Origin: an uncultured Lachnospiraceae bacterium
Lineage (GTDB): Bacteria > Bacillota > Clostridia > Lachnospirales > Lachnospiraceae
DNA length: 64,000 bases
Assembly: GCA_910577825.1 (NCBI GenBank)
Contig: CAJTOK010000009.1
Coordinates: 1 to 64,000, forward strand
Direction: 5' to 3'
In this document: one piece after another, positions 8,592 through 17,942 of the stretch
Numbering within the stretch: position 1 is the stretch's first letter
Layout: each line of letters starts with the position of its first letter
Program-made: the position numbers and the translations under genes
The notes under the pieces: model-generated
The model's database searches: none
Seen by the model: the letters and a program-made list of their open reading frames with translations, nothing else
What the model was told of the DNA's origin: nothing

Positions 8592-9740
8592 TTATTTCTG
8601 TTTTATCTGCCTTGAAACACCAAGTACAAGACCCATTTCTGCCATCATTATCATTTCGGATGTCCCCCCGTAACTTATAAATGGGAGCGGTATACCCGTT
8701 GAAGGTATGGAATTTGTCACTACTGCAACATTTATTACAACCTGTATTGCAAGCTGTACCATTACACCTACACAGAGCATTGTGCCAAAAATATCGGGTG
8801 CATGGCAGGCTATTAATACTATACGCCAGAATAACACAAGAAATGCCATTATTACAAGTGCTGCACCTACTATTCCAAGTTCTTCGCATATTACCGTAAA
8901 TATCATATCATTATATGCCTCAGGGATAAACCCCAGCTTCTGCATACTCTGGCCTAAGCCTTTGCCAAAAAGCCCGCCGGAGGCGATTGCATACAGCCCC
9001 TGTTTAATCTGCTGCGCATCAGGGTGTGTTTCAACATTAAGCCATATCTGTATACGTTTCATCCTGAACGGGTCGCCAAACATTATGTAAAGCACTACTA
9101 CTGCCACAAGCACCAGGACACATACTATAAAATACCCTTTTTTATTGCTTGCTATAAAGCACATGCCCACTGATATCCCGCCTACTATTATTGCAGAACT
9201 TAAATTCTCTTTGGCAATAAGCGCAACCAGCGGCATCATATATGCCATGACAGATAAAAATCCTGCAAAACTGTCAAGGGCTTTCCTGTTCCTGTAGACT
9301 GCATATGAAATAAAAAGTATAGCGGCTATCTTGCTTATTTCTGAAGGCTGGAACTGTACCGGGCCAATGGTAATCCACCTTTTTGCACCGTTGTATTCAT
9401 CACCGATAAATAGTACAGCTATCTGCAGCCCGAGGGCCACAAGGTATACTAGATGTGTAAGGGACAGTGAATACCTTTTGCTTGTTATTCTCTGTATAAA
9501 TATCTGGTAGTCAACTTTTGAAATAATAATCATAAGCACAAAGCCAATGCCAAGCCCCTGCAGCTGTGACTTTACAAAACGGTATGGCTGGTTAAATGTC
9601 GAAGCCCTGTAATAACCAGCACTGTATATCATCAGTACACCAAATAATGCTATGCAGACTGTCATAAAAAGCAGCATATAATCATACTGCGTAAACGCCT
9701 TTATATAACTTTTCTTACGTCTGGCGGCTGTACCGGGCAT
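8592..9740 (-). CDS. ftsW: SEDS peptidoglycan glycosyltransferase FtsW/SpoVE
   Basis: Polytopic membrane protein (382 aa, about ten membrane segments) of the SEDS family, which polymerises lipid II at the septum together with a class B PBP. Family signs include GAKRWITIGPVQFQPSEISKI, the central KENLSSAI loop and the C-terminal IPLPFISYGGTSEMI. In spore formers one copy in this position may be SpoVE; sequence alone does not separate FtsW from SpoVE. It sits between murD and ftsQ, 20 nt from murD. No murG lies between ftsW and ftsQ, unlike many clusters. Confidence 0.93.
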   Translation of the reverse strand: MPGTAARRKKSYIKAFTQYDYMLLFMTVCIALFGVLMIYSAGYYRASTFNQPYRFVKSQLQGLGIGFVLMIIISKVDYQIFIQRITSKRYSLSLTHLVYLVALGLQIAVLFIGDEYNGAKRWITIGPVQFQPSEISKIAAILFISYAVYRNRKALDSFAGFLSVMAYMMPLVALIAKENLSSAIIVGGISVGMCFIASNKKGYFIVCVLVLVAVVVLYIMFGDPFRMKRIQIWLNVETHPDAQQIKQGLYAIASGGLFGKGLGQSMQKLGFIPEAYNDMIFTVICEELGIVGAALVIMAFLVLFWRIVLIACHAPDIFGTMLCVGVMVQLAIQVVINVAVVTNSIPSTGIPLPFISYGGTSEMIMMAEMGLVLGVSRQIKQK

Positions 9741-9760
9741 CCTGCCAATTCCCCCTTCCT

Positions 9761-11158
9761 CTATTCTGGCAGGCTGTTTACATATTCCTTAAAAAGCCTG
9801 CCCCTTTCTTCATAATTCTTAAACATGCCCCAGCTTGCACAGGCAGGGGACAAAAGCACAGCTTCCCCTTCTCCTGCTTCCCTGCTGCTAATCTTTACAG
9901 CATCTTCAAGTGAAGAAGCCTTTATTATATTCTGGAATCCTGCACTTAAGGCGGCATCCGCGATTTTATCTGCCGTTGCCCCTATAAGCACAAGGCATTT
10001 TACCTTATCACCAAACGAAGCAATCCATTCACCATAAGACGCCTGTTTGTCATATCCCCCGCCAATAACAACGGTTTTTGTTACCATGGCTTCTACTGCT
10101 TTTATTGCGGCATCCGGGTTAGTGCCTTTTGAATCATTGTAATACTTTACACCATTTACCTCACGTACAAATTCAATACGGTGCTCTACTGCATTAAACC
10201 CTTTTATGGCTTTCCTTATACAGTCCATTGGCACGCCTGCATGTATTGCCAGGGCTGTGGCTGCCATTACATTTTCATAATTATGCTTCCCTAAAAGCTT
10301 CATGTCATGTATGGAACAGACCCTGGTGCGCCTGCCATCTCTGCCACAGTATATTATATCCCCTTCTTCAAGCCATATCCCCTGCTCTAATATATGCCCG
10401 CTGCTGAACCAAAATACATCAGCATTAATACTGCCTGCAATTTTTCTTAAATAAGCATCTTCATAGTTAAGCACACAGATATCCCCCGGCTCCTGGTTCA
10501 TGGCTATGCGTGCTTTTGTATCTATATAACATTCCATTGTATGGTGCCTGTCTAAATGGTCAGGTGTAATGTTAAGTATTGCACTTGCCACAGGTTTAAA
10601 TGAATGGATGGTTTCCAGCTGGAAACTGCTTATCTCTGCAACCGTAACAGATTCATCCCCCATATCCGCCGCATATTCTGTATATGGCATTCCAATATTG
10701 CCGACAACATACACATCATCAAAGTATGTCTTCATTATTTCACCTGTTAATGCTGTGGTAGTAGTCTTACCATTAGTGCCTGTTATGGCAAACACTTTAC
10801 CCTTCCCGCACACATATGCAAGCTCAATTTCGCCCCATACAGGTATCCTTTTTGCCTTAAGCTTTAATACAAGCGGCGAATCTATGGGTACTCCGGGGCT
10901 TATAACAGCTATATCCACGGTATCAAGTATGCCGTCATCTGCTTCGCCAATTACCAGTTTAAAACCTGTCCCTGGAGGAAACCTGGAAAGGACTTCTTCC
11001 CTGGAAAGACTGCCATTGCCTTCAAGAACAATAATTCCTGCCCCTTTCCCGTCCATTGCTTTAACCTTTTTTGAAAGAAGCGATACTGCTGCAACACCGC
11101 TTTTGCCTGTACCAGCAACTAAAAACCTTTTATCATCTAACTGCATATTACTCCTCAT
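9761..11158 (-). CDS. murD: UDP-N-acetylmuramoylalanine-D-glutamate ligase
   Basis: Cytosolic Mur ligase of 465 aa that adds D-Glu to UDP-MurNAc-L-Ala. It shows the N-terminal UDP-binding Rossmann domain (VAGTGKSGVAAV), the central ATPase P-loop ITGTNGKTTTTAL with NITPDHLDRH, and the C-terminal domain with YNDSKGTNPDAAIKAVE. The alternate start MQLDDKRFL, four codons in, is equally possible. It is followed at close spacing by ftsW and preceded by mraY. The other peptide ligases, murE and murF, are not in this window. Confidence 0.95.
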   Translation of the reverse strand: MRSNMQLDDKRFLVAGTGKSGVAAVSLLSKKVKAMDGKGAGIIVLEGNGSLSREEVLSRFPPGTGFKLVIGEADDGILDTVDIAVISPGVPIDSPLVLKLKAKRIPVWGEIELAYVCGKGKVFAITGTNGKTTTTALTGEIMKTYFDDVYVVGNIGMPYTEYAADMGDESVTVAEISSFQLETIHSFKPVASAILNITPDHLDRHHTMECYIDTKARIAMNQEPGDICVLNYEDAYLRKIAGSINADVFWFSSGHILEQGIWLEEGDIIYCGRDGRRTRVCSIHDMKLLGKHNYENVMAATALAIHAGVPMDCIRKAIKGFNAVEHRIEFVREVNGVKYYNDSKGTNPDAAIKAVEAMVTKTVVIGGGYDKQASYGEWIASFGDKVKCLVLIGATADKIADAALSAGFQNIIKASSLEDAVKISSREAGEGEAVLLSPACASWGMFKNYEERGRLFKEYVNSLPE

Positions 11159-11203
11159 TCCTTATTTTGTTAATTTACAATATAATTTTATGGCTGTACT
11201 TTT

Positions 11204-12184
11204 TTACAGGTATAATGAAACAAGCGATATAAGGCACATTACAGCGGTAAATGCGGAAAAAACTGTAACAACCTTTGTTTCTGACCAGCCGCACTGTTCA
11301 AAATGGTGGTGTATTGGTGCCATCTTAAAGAACCTTCTGCCGCCGCTCAGTTTAAAATAAACCACCTGTATTATCACTGACAGTACCTCTATAAGGTAAA
11401 CTGCACCAGCAATTACAATAAATAATGGCAGTTCCAGCATAAGTGCGGCAGATGATACAAAACCGCCAAGTGCCAGCGAGCCTGTATCACCCATAAACAC
11501 ACTTGCAGGATACACATTATAAAGCAAAAAGCCCATAAGTGAACCTGCTACTGAAGCAGTAACAGGCGTTATCCCGCTTTTCATGCCAGAAGCAGCAACC
11601 GTAAAAAATATTGCAACCAGTAATGTAACACTTGACGCCAGCCCGTCAAGGCCGTCTGTAAAATTAGTCCCGTTTACAGTCCCAAGCATTACAAAGAATA
11701 CAAATACTATAAATACTGGCAGCGGCATTGTTACATAATAACCATTATTTATCCCGCCGGTAAACGGCACCAGAAACCCCGGTTTATAACCAAGCTTTAC
11801 AAGGTAATAATAAACAAAAACCCCCGCCACAGCTGCCTGTAATACTAATTTCTGCAATGGCTTAAGCCCTAGTGAACGTTTCATTACCACCTTGATATAA
11901 TCATCAAGGAAACCTATCATGCCAAATCCTGCCGTTGCAAAAAGGACTGGAAGTATCTCACTGTTCCCCTTTGTATACATAAGCGATGTAATTATGGTGC
12001 ATGCAAGTATAATAATCCCGCCCATTGTAGGCGTCCCTGCTTTCTTCAGGTGCGCATGCGGGCCGTTATCCCTGACGTACTGTCCAAACTTCATTTTTTT
12101 CAGAAAAGGTATTATTATGGGACACAACACTACACTTATGGCAAATGCCATAAGCACGGGTATCACCGTACTCATGTAATCCAT
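11204..12184 (-). CDS. mraY: Phospho-N-acetylmuramoyl-pentapeptide transferase
   Basis: Integral membrane enzyme of 326 aa (about ten segments) that makes lipid I from UDP-MurNAc-pentapeptide and undecaprenyl phosphate. Visible family motifs: FLDDYIKV (Mg-binding DD), GTNFTDGLDGLA, FMGDTGSLALGG and the histidine loop APIHHHFE. It lies between the class B PBP gene and murD. A gap of about 130 nt (12185-12311) separates it from the PBP gene; I see no clear promoter or terminator there. Confidence 0.96.
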   Translation of the reverse strand: MDYMSTVIPVLMAFAISVVLCPIIIPFLKKMKFGQYVRDNGPHAHLKKAGTPTMGGIIILACTIITSLMYTKGNSEILPVLFATAGFGMIGFLDDYIKVVMKRSLGLKPLQKLVLQAAVAGVFVYYYLVKLGYKPGFLVPFTGGINNGYYVTMPLPVFIVFVFFVMLGTVNGTNFTDGLDGLASSVTLLVAIFFTVAASGMKSGITPVTASVAGSLMGFLLYNVYPASVFMGDTGSLALGGFVSSAALMLELPLFIVIAGAVYLIEVLSVIIQVVYFKLSGGRRFFKMAPIHHHFEQCGWSETKVVTVFSAFTAVMCLISLVSLYL

Positions 12185-12311
12185 AACCAGCCTCCGTCTG
12201 TTTCCTGTAAAGAACAGTATAACTACAATTCTCTAATTGTAATCCAACCTCCCTTATAAATCAACCGTATTTTCTAAATTTTTAATTACATCCCCATAAA
12301 AATCCCCTGCC

Positions 12312-14105
12312 TTATGGCTCTTTTGTTTCTTTTTCCGGCACTTTTCCCCTTGTAACCCCGAGATAAGGCAGTGCATCATCTAAAAGCTTTGATATTACTG
12401 GTGCTGCTATCTGTCCTCCATAGTATATCCCTTCTGGTTCATCTATAAGCACAAGGGCCAGTACAACAGGGTCACTGGCAGGGGCAAACCCAAGGCATGA
12501 AGCTATATATTTATTGCTGCTCCTCGGAAGTTTTTCTGATGTCCCGGTTTTGCCGCCGACTTTATAGCCATCAACGGAAGCTTTGCTTCCGCCGCCTTCT
12601 GAAACAACTGTTTCCAGTATTGCTTTCATTTTTTCAGATGTTTCCCTGGATATTATATTTTCTGCATTATCATATTTAAACTTCCTGACAGCACTTTTAT
12701 CACTGCTTTCTATGCTTACACCAAAATGCGGTGTTACCAGTGTCCCGCCATTTATTACAGCGCTTATTGTTGACAGAAGCCTTACTGGCGTAAGCTGGAA
12801 TGACTGGCCAAAAGACATTGTAGCCAGCTCAACAGCACCCACATTTTCCTTTTTGTGCATTATTGTAGCAGCTTCACCAGGCACATCTATGCCGGTCTTT
12901 TTTAGTATACCCAGTTTATCCAGGTATTCAAACATGCCATCTGTGCCAAGCCTTGCCCCTACCTCCATAAAAACAGGGTTACATGAATTTTGTACCCCCT
13001 GTACAAATGTTTCACTTCCATGCCCTGCAACCTTATGGCATCTTATCCTCCTGTCCTCAACAAGCTTATACCCGGGACAGCTGAATGTATCTGTTTCTTT
13101 TACAACCCCTGCTTCAAGTGCTGATGTTGCAGTAAATACCTTAAATGTAGAACCTGGCTCATATGTGTCACTTACACAGCCATTGCGCCACATTTTATTA
13201 AGCTCTTCATTCAGCTTTTCTGGTGGCAGGTTCTCCTGCCCGTCTATTTCATATGGCTTGTTTAAATCAAATTCTGGTACATTAACCATTGCATATATTT
13301 CCCCGTTCTGCGGGTTTAACATTATTATCCGTACACTCTTTGCCTTCTTCGCCTCCAGTACATCTTCTGCAGCCTGCTGCGCAAATTTCTGTATATTTAT
13401 ATCAAGGCTTGTATAAAAGCTGTTCCCAGCCACAGGCTCAATCCTGTCCTCTGCTTTGCCCTCAATCTCAATGCCCCTTGCATTGGTCATTGTAAGTATG
13501 CTGCCGTCCTCCCCCTTAAGGTATGAATCATAACTTACTTCAAGCCCGATAATCCCCTGGTTATCTGCACCTGTAAAACCTATAACCCTTGATGCCAGGT
13601 TTCCATATGGGTAATATCTTTTATAATCCTCATCCACCATTACCCCGTCAAGGCCCATGTCACGGATTTTATCAGATGTCTTCTTGTCAACATTTGACTT
13701 TATTCTTTCAATAGAACTTACTTTTTCAACCCTTTTACGTACTTTTTCTTCTTCAATGCCAAGTGTCTTTGACAAAACGGATATAACCTTTTCAGGGTCA
13801 GTAATCTGGTTGTGTATTACTGATATTGTGGATACCGGCTTATTGCCAGCAAGCACAACGCCATTCCTGTCATAAATTATGCCCCTCTCAGCTTTAATGC
13901 TCCTTTCCCTCTGCTGTACATCCTTTGCCTTTGCACCATAATAATCTGCCTTGCCAAGCATTAAATAAGCAAGTCTGCATAGTAACGCAAGTGTTAATAT
14001 GCAGACCATAACATAAGCAAATATAAGCCTTTGTCTTTGCGCCGTCTTACAATTCTTCATAATATAAACTGCCATATATAATTTATTACTATAGCTTATT
14101 AACAT
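12312..14105 (-). CDS. Class B penicillin-binding protein (FtsI/SpoVD type), downstream copy
   Basis: Bitopic transpeptidase of 597 aa: one membrane segment (about residues 27-47), a PBP dimerisation domain containing GIIYDRNG and VIGFTGADNQG, and a transpeptidase domain with the active-site tetrad STFK (YEPGSTFKVF), SCN (VQNSCNPVF) and KTGT (VGGKTGTSEK). It cross-links septal or spore peptidoglycan with an FtsW-type SEDS partner. No PASTA domain follows the catalytic domain, although SpoVD proteins often carry one. The start is uncertain: the MKNC at 14060 resembles family starts, but neither it nor the ATG at 14105 has a strong ribosome site. It is a tandem paralogue of the gene at 14142-16085. 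Confidence 0.92.
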   Translation of the reverse strand: MLISYSNKLYMAVYIMKNCKTAQRQRLIFAYVMVCILTLALLCRLAYLMLGKADYYGAKAKDVQQRERSIKAERGIIYDRNGVVLAGNKPVSTISVIHNQITDPEKVISVLSKTLGIEEEKVRKRVEKVSSIERIKSNVDKKTSDKIRDMGLDGVMVDEDYKRYYPYGNLASRVIGFTGADNQGIIGLEVSYDSYLKGEDGSILTMTNARGIEIEGKAEDRIEPVAGNSFYTSLDINIQKFAQQAAEDVLEAKKAKSVRIIMLNPQNGEIYAMVNVPEFDLNKPYEIDGQENLPPEKLNEELNKMWRNGCVSDTYEPGSTFKVFTATSALEAGVVKETDTFSCPGYKLVEDRRIRCHKVAGHGSETFVQGVQNSCNPVFMEVGARLGTDGMFEYLDKLGILKKTGIDVPGEAATIMHKKENVGAVELATMSFGQSFQLTPVRLLSTISAVINGGTLVTPHFGVSIESSDKSAVRKFKYDNAENIISRETSEKMKAILETVVSEGGGSKASVDGYKVGGKTGTSEKLPRSSNKYIASCLGFAPASDPVVLALVLIDEPEGIYYGGQIAAPVISKLLDDALPYLGVTRGKVPEKETKEP

Positions 14106-14141
14106 TTATGAAAAATATTCCTGCCAGTGCCTGCCCCCGCA

Positions 14142-16085
14142 TCACTGCCCTGCCACACCATAATCCTTATTGGAAAAGCCGCCCTTTGGTGCTTCAATAA
14201 GCCTGCCGTCCTTAGTTGATGGTAATTTTATCTTTAAAGCCGGGTTTTTCTTGGACTTTTTAACACTTTTGTCCGGATACAGGCCAAGAAACGGAAGTAT
14301 ATCCTTCATTACATCACTTGCAAATTCCGTTGCATAAATGCTGTGTGGCTGGTCTTCAACATGGGGTTCATCTACAATTACATAAATTACTGCTTCAGGC
14401 TTGTCAGCAGGCGTGCAGCCAATAAATGAAAGAAGGTAATTGCCCTTTCCCCTTGGCTGTTTCTCAGCAGTACCAGTCTTGCCTCCTATTTCATATCCTT
14501 TAACCCCTGCAGGGCTTGCAGTACCGTCTTTATCTGAAACGGTCTTATATAAATAGTTTCTAAGAATCTTGCTTGTTTCTTCTGTTATAACACGCCTTAC
14601 AAGCATATTATCATTAGAAGAAACAACTGCACCTGCTTCGGTATTAATTTCTTTAACCACATGCGGCTGGTAATATGTGCCGCCATTCACTATTGCAGAA
14701 AATGCTGCTGCCATCTGTACCATTGTAACAGTCTGGCTCTGCCCGAAACTTGAAGTTGCAAGCTGCACAGGCCCCATTGTATTCTCAGTAAAGACTGCAC
14801 CTGAAGCCTCGCCTGGAAGGTCTATCCCCGTTTTCCTGCCTAGGCCGAAATTATTAATATAATCTAAGAACTTTGTCTTGCCAAGGCCTTTCCCAAGTGC
14901 CATAAGCACATCATTGCATGACCATTTAAGCGCCTGGCAGACACTTGTATACCCATGCCCGCCCTTTGCATATGCAACACACCTGATATACCTGTCAGAC
15001 ACCTGCTGCCCGCCGTCACACCTGTAATACCTGCCATCAGAAGTCACACCTTCATCCAGTGCAGCCGCCACAGTAAGCGGCTTTAAGGTAGAGCCTGGTT
15101 CATATGAATCACTTATACAGTAGTTCCTCCAGAGTGCATTAAGGTTTTCAAGCTTCTTTTTTTCACTCATCTTCTCAAGCTGGTTTTCAGAATAAAAATC
15201 TGACAAATCCCTTGGGTCATTTAAATTATAGAACGGGTATGATGCCATTGCATATATTTCGCCATTATTGGGGTTCATTATAATACAGCCGATATTCTCA
15301 GAACCTATGTTCTTCTCAAACTTCTCCATATGCTGCTCAAGTATGCCCTGTATATTAACATCTATTGTAGATACTATTGTGTGGCCATTAACAGCCGGCT
15401 TAATAGTACGTACAAGTTCCAGCCCTGAATCAAAATACCCGTAACTCCTGCCATAAGAACCAGTCAGTGAAGAATTATACTCCTTCTCTATGCCCCATGC
15501 ACCATCTTCATTGGAATTACAGAAACCAATTACATCACATGCAACCGTTGAATATGGATAATTCCTTACATATTCTTCCTCAAGCCATACTCCTTTTATA
15601 TGTTTTTTGTCTTTCTCCTGTAGTTTTTCAAACTCTTCAACACTGTCTGCGCCAAGATGCCTGAATTTCTTCATTACATAATACTGTGATGAAGGGTTTT
15701 TCTTAAGGATTCTCTTAATTTTGCGGGCCGGTATTCCAAATGCCTTATTTAGTGCATCCATTGTAGGTTCCTGGAATTCTTCATCAGAAAGGAGCAGCTT
15801 AGGGTCTATTACAAGGTTATAGACCTTAATGCTTGTTGCAAGCTTGTTGCCGTTCCTGTCTGTAATGTCACCTCTTTTATATTGTACTACATTGCTTATA
15901 TAACTCTGCTGCGCAAGTACCTTCCTCTCATACGCATCACCTTTATTTTTGCCAAGATAGACAATCCTGGCCATAAGCAGGGTAAATGCTATTAATACCA
16001 TTGCAAATATAAATAAAAGCCTTGCATACATAAACTTCTTTGCTACACGTACATTTCCTCTTGTATCTGATGCTTTCCTTGCCAT
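14142..16085 (-). CDS. Class B penicillin-binding protein (FtsI/SpoVD type), upstream copy
   Basis: Second class B transpeptidase, 647 aa, just after ftsL. A basic N-terminus and one membrane segment (about 20-43) are followed by the dimerisation domain (RGDITDRNG, VIGFCNSNEDG) and a transpeptidase domain with STLK (YEPGSTLKPL), SCN (KWSCNDVLM) and KTGT (IGGKTGTAEK). The lysine-rich C-terminal tail has no recognisable PASTA repeat. Being next to ftsL, this copy is the more likely vegetative FtsI, with the downstream one perhaps sporulation-specific, but that is inference from order only. Confidence 0.92.
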   Translation of the reverse strand: MARKASDTRGNVRVAKKFMYARLLFIFAMVLIAFTLLMARIVYLGKNKGDAYERKVLAQQSYISNVVQYKRGDITDRNGNKLATSIKVYNLVIDPKLLLSDEEFQEPTMDALNKAFGIPARKIKRILKKNPSSQYYVMKKFRHLGADSVEEFEKLQEKDKKHIKGVWLEEEYVRNYPYSTVACDVIGFCNSNEDGAWGIEKEYNSSLTGSYGRSYGYFDSGLELVRTIKPAVNGHTIVSTIDVNIQGILEQHMEKFEKNIGSENIGCIIMNPNNGEIYAMASYPFYNLNDPRDLSDFYSENQLEKMSEKKKLENLNALWRNYCISDSYEPGSTLKPLTVAAALDEGVTSDGRYYRCDGGQQVSDRYIRCVAYAKGGHGYTSVCQALKWSCNDVLMALGKGLGKTKFLDYINNFGLGRKTGIDLPGEASGAVFTENTMGPVQLATSSFGQSQTVTMVQMAAAFSAIVNGGTYYQPHVVKEINTEAGAVVSSNDNMLVRRVITEETSKILRNYLYKTVSDKDGTASPAGVKGYEIGGKTGTAEKQPRGKGNYLLSFIGCTPADKPEAVIYVIVDEPHVEDQPHSIYATEFASDVMKDILPFLGLYPDKSVKKSKKNPALKIKLPSTKDGRLIEAPKGGFSNKDYGVAGQ

Positions 16086-16096
16086 AAAATACCTTC

Positions 16097-16618
16097 TTAA
16101 TCCCCTGAACCGGGCACATCTGCGTATTGTTTTACCATATCGCTCTTCTTATTCTTATATTTATATACCTTATTGCCATCAGCCATAACCATATGGAGCT
16201 TTTTTGTTGCACGCTTATATATTTCAGCAAGGTCTGTACTTGCAATAATTTCATTGTACTTTATACTATTTTTCTCCTGCTGTTCTTCAATCTCTGCCTG
16301 CATTGCAACAACTTCTTTTTTCATGCTGCGCACCTGGTTCTGTGTATGGATATATGCAAATGCAACAAACATCACAGCACATAAAGCACAAAACATAAAT
16401 ATAAATGACACCAGGTCAATCCCTGGCATACTTGCCGGCTGCCTTTCCGGACGCCTGCGCGGCCTCTGCCCTGGTACTTCCTGTTCCCTTCTCTTTGGAA
16501 CAGCATTTAACTGCCTTACTGTATTTCCATCAATGCCATCATAATAATTTCTTGTATTCCTGGCATGTGTATTCTGCCTGTATTGTCTTCCCACCCGCCG
16601 GCCTGATATGTCCGCCAT
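16097..16618 (-). CDS. ftsL: FtsL/DivIC-like septum protein
   Basis: Small bitopic protein (173 aa): a long basic, Arg-rich cytoplasmic N-terminus, one membrane segment (about residues 71-92) and an extracellular coiled coil (NQVRSMKKEVVAMQAEIEEQ). This layout and its position between rsmH and the first PBP gene identify it as the FtsL-type partner of FtsQ and DivIC. I start at the ATG at 16616-16618 (MADIS), because GGAGG lies 7 nt before it; the ATG two codons upstream touches the ribosome site. Sequence conservation in this family is weak, so the name rests on architecture and context. Confidence 0.8.
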   Translation of the reverse strand: MADISGRRVGRQYRQNTHARNTRNYYDGIDGNTVRQLNAVPKRREQEVPGQRPRRRPERQPASMPGIDLVSFIFMFCALCAVMFVAFAYIHTQNQVRSMKKEVVAMQAEIEEQQEKNSIKYNEIIASTDLAEIYKRATKKLHMVMADGNKVYKYKNKKSDMVKQYADVPGSGD

Positions 16619-16631
16619 ATACATCCCTCCT

Positions 16632-17567
16632 CTAATTATGTCTGAAAATTCTTAATTTTGCGCTTTTGGAACGAGGGTTCTGTTCCATCTCCTTTTCACT
16701 TGGAATTACAGGCTTTCTGGTTATTACTTTGCCTTTAGGCACATTCCCGCACACGCACACTGGAAAATCCGGCGGGCATATACATGGGTTCTCTGCTTTG
16801 CGGAAAGCCTGTTTTACAATTCTGTCCTCAAGTGAATGGAACGTAATTATGCAAAATCTTCCGCCAGGCTTTAAAATGTCAACCATGCCATTAATGCTTC
16901 CTGAAAGCACATCGAGTTCATGGTTTACTTCTATCCTGATTGCCTGGAAAGTTCTTTTAGCAGGGTTCCCGCCCCGCTTTTTAAACTTCATTGGTACAGA
17001 CTGGCCTGCAATCTCTGCCAGCCGCCCTGTTGTAAGGATTGGCGATTTTGCACGTTCTGCCACTATATGCTTCGCAATATTCTTAGCAAACTTGTCTTCG
17101 CCATAATCCCTTATTATATGAAACAGCCTGTTTTCAGGGTACGTATTGACAATATCAGCAGCCGTAAGCTCCTGCCTGTTATCCATGCGCATATCAAGTG
17201 GTGCATCCATGCGGTATGAAAAACCTCTTTCTGCTGTGTCAAGCTGGAATGACGAAACCCCTAAATCAAGAAGTATGCCATCAGCCTTTTCAATACCCAT
17301 CCCATTAAGGGCTGGTACCATATCAGAGTAATTTCCCCTTATAATTTTTACCTTGCTGCCAAACTCCCGCAGCCTTTCTGTGCCTGCCTTTACAGCATCT
17401 GCATCCTGGTCAATGCCTATATACCGGCCAGCGGCACCAAGCCTTTTACATATCATATAGCCATGCCCTGCCCCGCCCATTGTACCATCTGCATAAATGC
17501 CATCCTGTTTTACTGCCAGCCCCTCCAGGACTTCTTCAGGCATAACCGGCTTATGTACAAATTCCAT
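16632..17567 (-). CDS. rsmH: 16S rRNA (cytosine(1402)-N4)-methyltransferase
   Basis: SAM-dependent methyltransferase (formerly MraW) of 311 aa that N4-methylates C1402 in the 16S rRNA P site. SAM-binding YADGTMGGAGHG lies near the N-terminus, with GILLDLGVSSFQLD, the HEL(D)-type KRTFQAIRIEVNHEL and FHSLEDRIVKQAF further on. It is the first intact gene of the dcw operon, 33 nt after the mraZ remnant. CAGGAGG stands before the ATG. Confidence 0.96.
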   Translation of the reverse strand: MEFVHKPVMPEEVLEGLAVKQDGIYADGTMGGAGHGYMICKRLGAAGRYIGIDQDADAVKAGTERLREFGSKVKIIRGNYSDMVPALNGMGIEKADGILLDLGVSSFQLDTAERGFSYRMDAPLDMRMDNRQELTAADIVNTYPENRLFHIIRDYGEDKFAKNIAKHIVAERAKSPILTTGRLAEIAGQSVPMKFKKRGGNPAKRTFQAIRIEVNHELDVLSGSINGMVDILKPGGRFCIITFHSLEDRIVKQAFRKAENPCICPPDFPVCVCGNVPKGKVITRKPVIPSEKEMEQNPRSKSAKLRIFRHN

Positions 17568-17600
17568 AGCAGCCTCCTGGTCAATGCTGTAAATTGTCTT

Positions 17601-17783
17601 TTAATCCGGCAGCAGTTCCTGCAGCTTGTCCACAAAAACCTGCCACTTTCGTAACGGATAAGAAAAAGACATCCATCAAGCCTCCGTGTAATAACAAAAG
17701 CACTTCCAAGGCTCTGGCGGTACTGGACAGGAACGGCCGTTCTGCCCTTTATGCCAATGGTATGTCTTCTCCCCCACTTTCAT
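17601..17783 (-). pseudogene. mraZ: Decayed mraZ remnant (N-terminal half, two frameshifts)
   Basis: Reading the minus strand from the ATG at 17783 gives MKVGE. After a frame change it gives RHTIGIKGR...VPVQYRQSLG and FVITRRLDGCLFL; after a second change (one base missing), YPLRKWQVFVDKL and a TAA at 17601. Joined, these match the first SpoVT-AbrB half of MraZ (GE-x-HT-x-x-x-KGR, LDGCLF-YP-x-x-W). MraZ normally has about 143 residues in two such halves; here only about 60 codons remain and the second half is missing. The location just before rsmH is the normal mraZ site. MraZ is the transcriptional regulator of the dcw cluster, so its loss is notable. Confidence 0.8.
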
Positions 17784-17789
17784 CCACTT
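17774..17789 (-). promoter_or_regulatory. Two MraZ-box-like AAGTGG repeats, 10-bp period
   Basis: On the minus strand AAGTGG occurs at 17784-17789 and again at 17774-17779, exactly 10 bp apart, around the start of the mraZ remnant. MraZ binds arrays of AAAGTGG-type boxes repeated at 10 bp in front of mraZ in many bacteria. The operator thus seems to survive although the local mraZ reading frame has decayed. Confidence 0.55.
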
Positions 17790-17796
17790 AACAATT

Positions 17797-17825
17797 ATAA
17801 TATAACTTTCAAGTGAATTTAGCAA
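17797..17825 (-). promoter_or_regulatory. Promoter of the dcw cluster
   Basis: On the minus strand TTGCTA (17820-17825), 17 nt, then TATTAT (17797-17802); an overlapping TATAAT lies at 17794-17799. Transcription would begin just upstream of or within the AAGTGG boxes and run through the mraZ remnant into rsmH. Confidence 0.6.
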
Positions 17826-17942
17826 GTATTTTTTATTAAAAATATCACACTAGACCTTTTATATGTTTTTGTGGGAATGGCGGGGATGGACGGTTTTCAT
17901 GCCAGCGCCAGAAATTTCACACAAAGGTACGCTTCCGCTACG

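Noticed and set aside
17594..17791. Plus-strand frame of 65 codons upstream of rsmH
   Set aside because: It is the shadow of the mraZ remnant, which reads convincingly on the minus strand.
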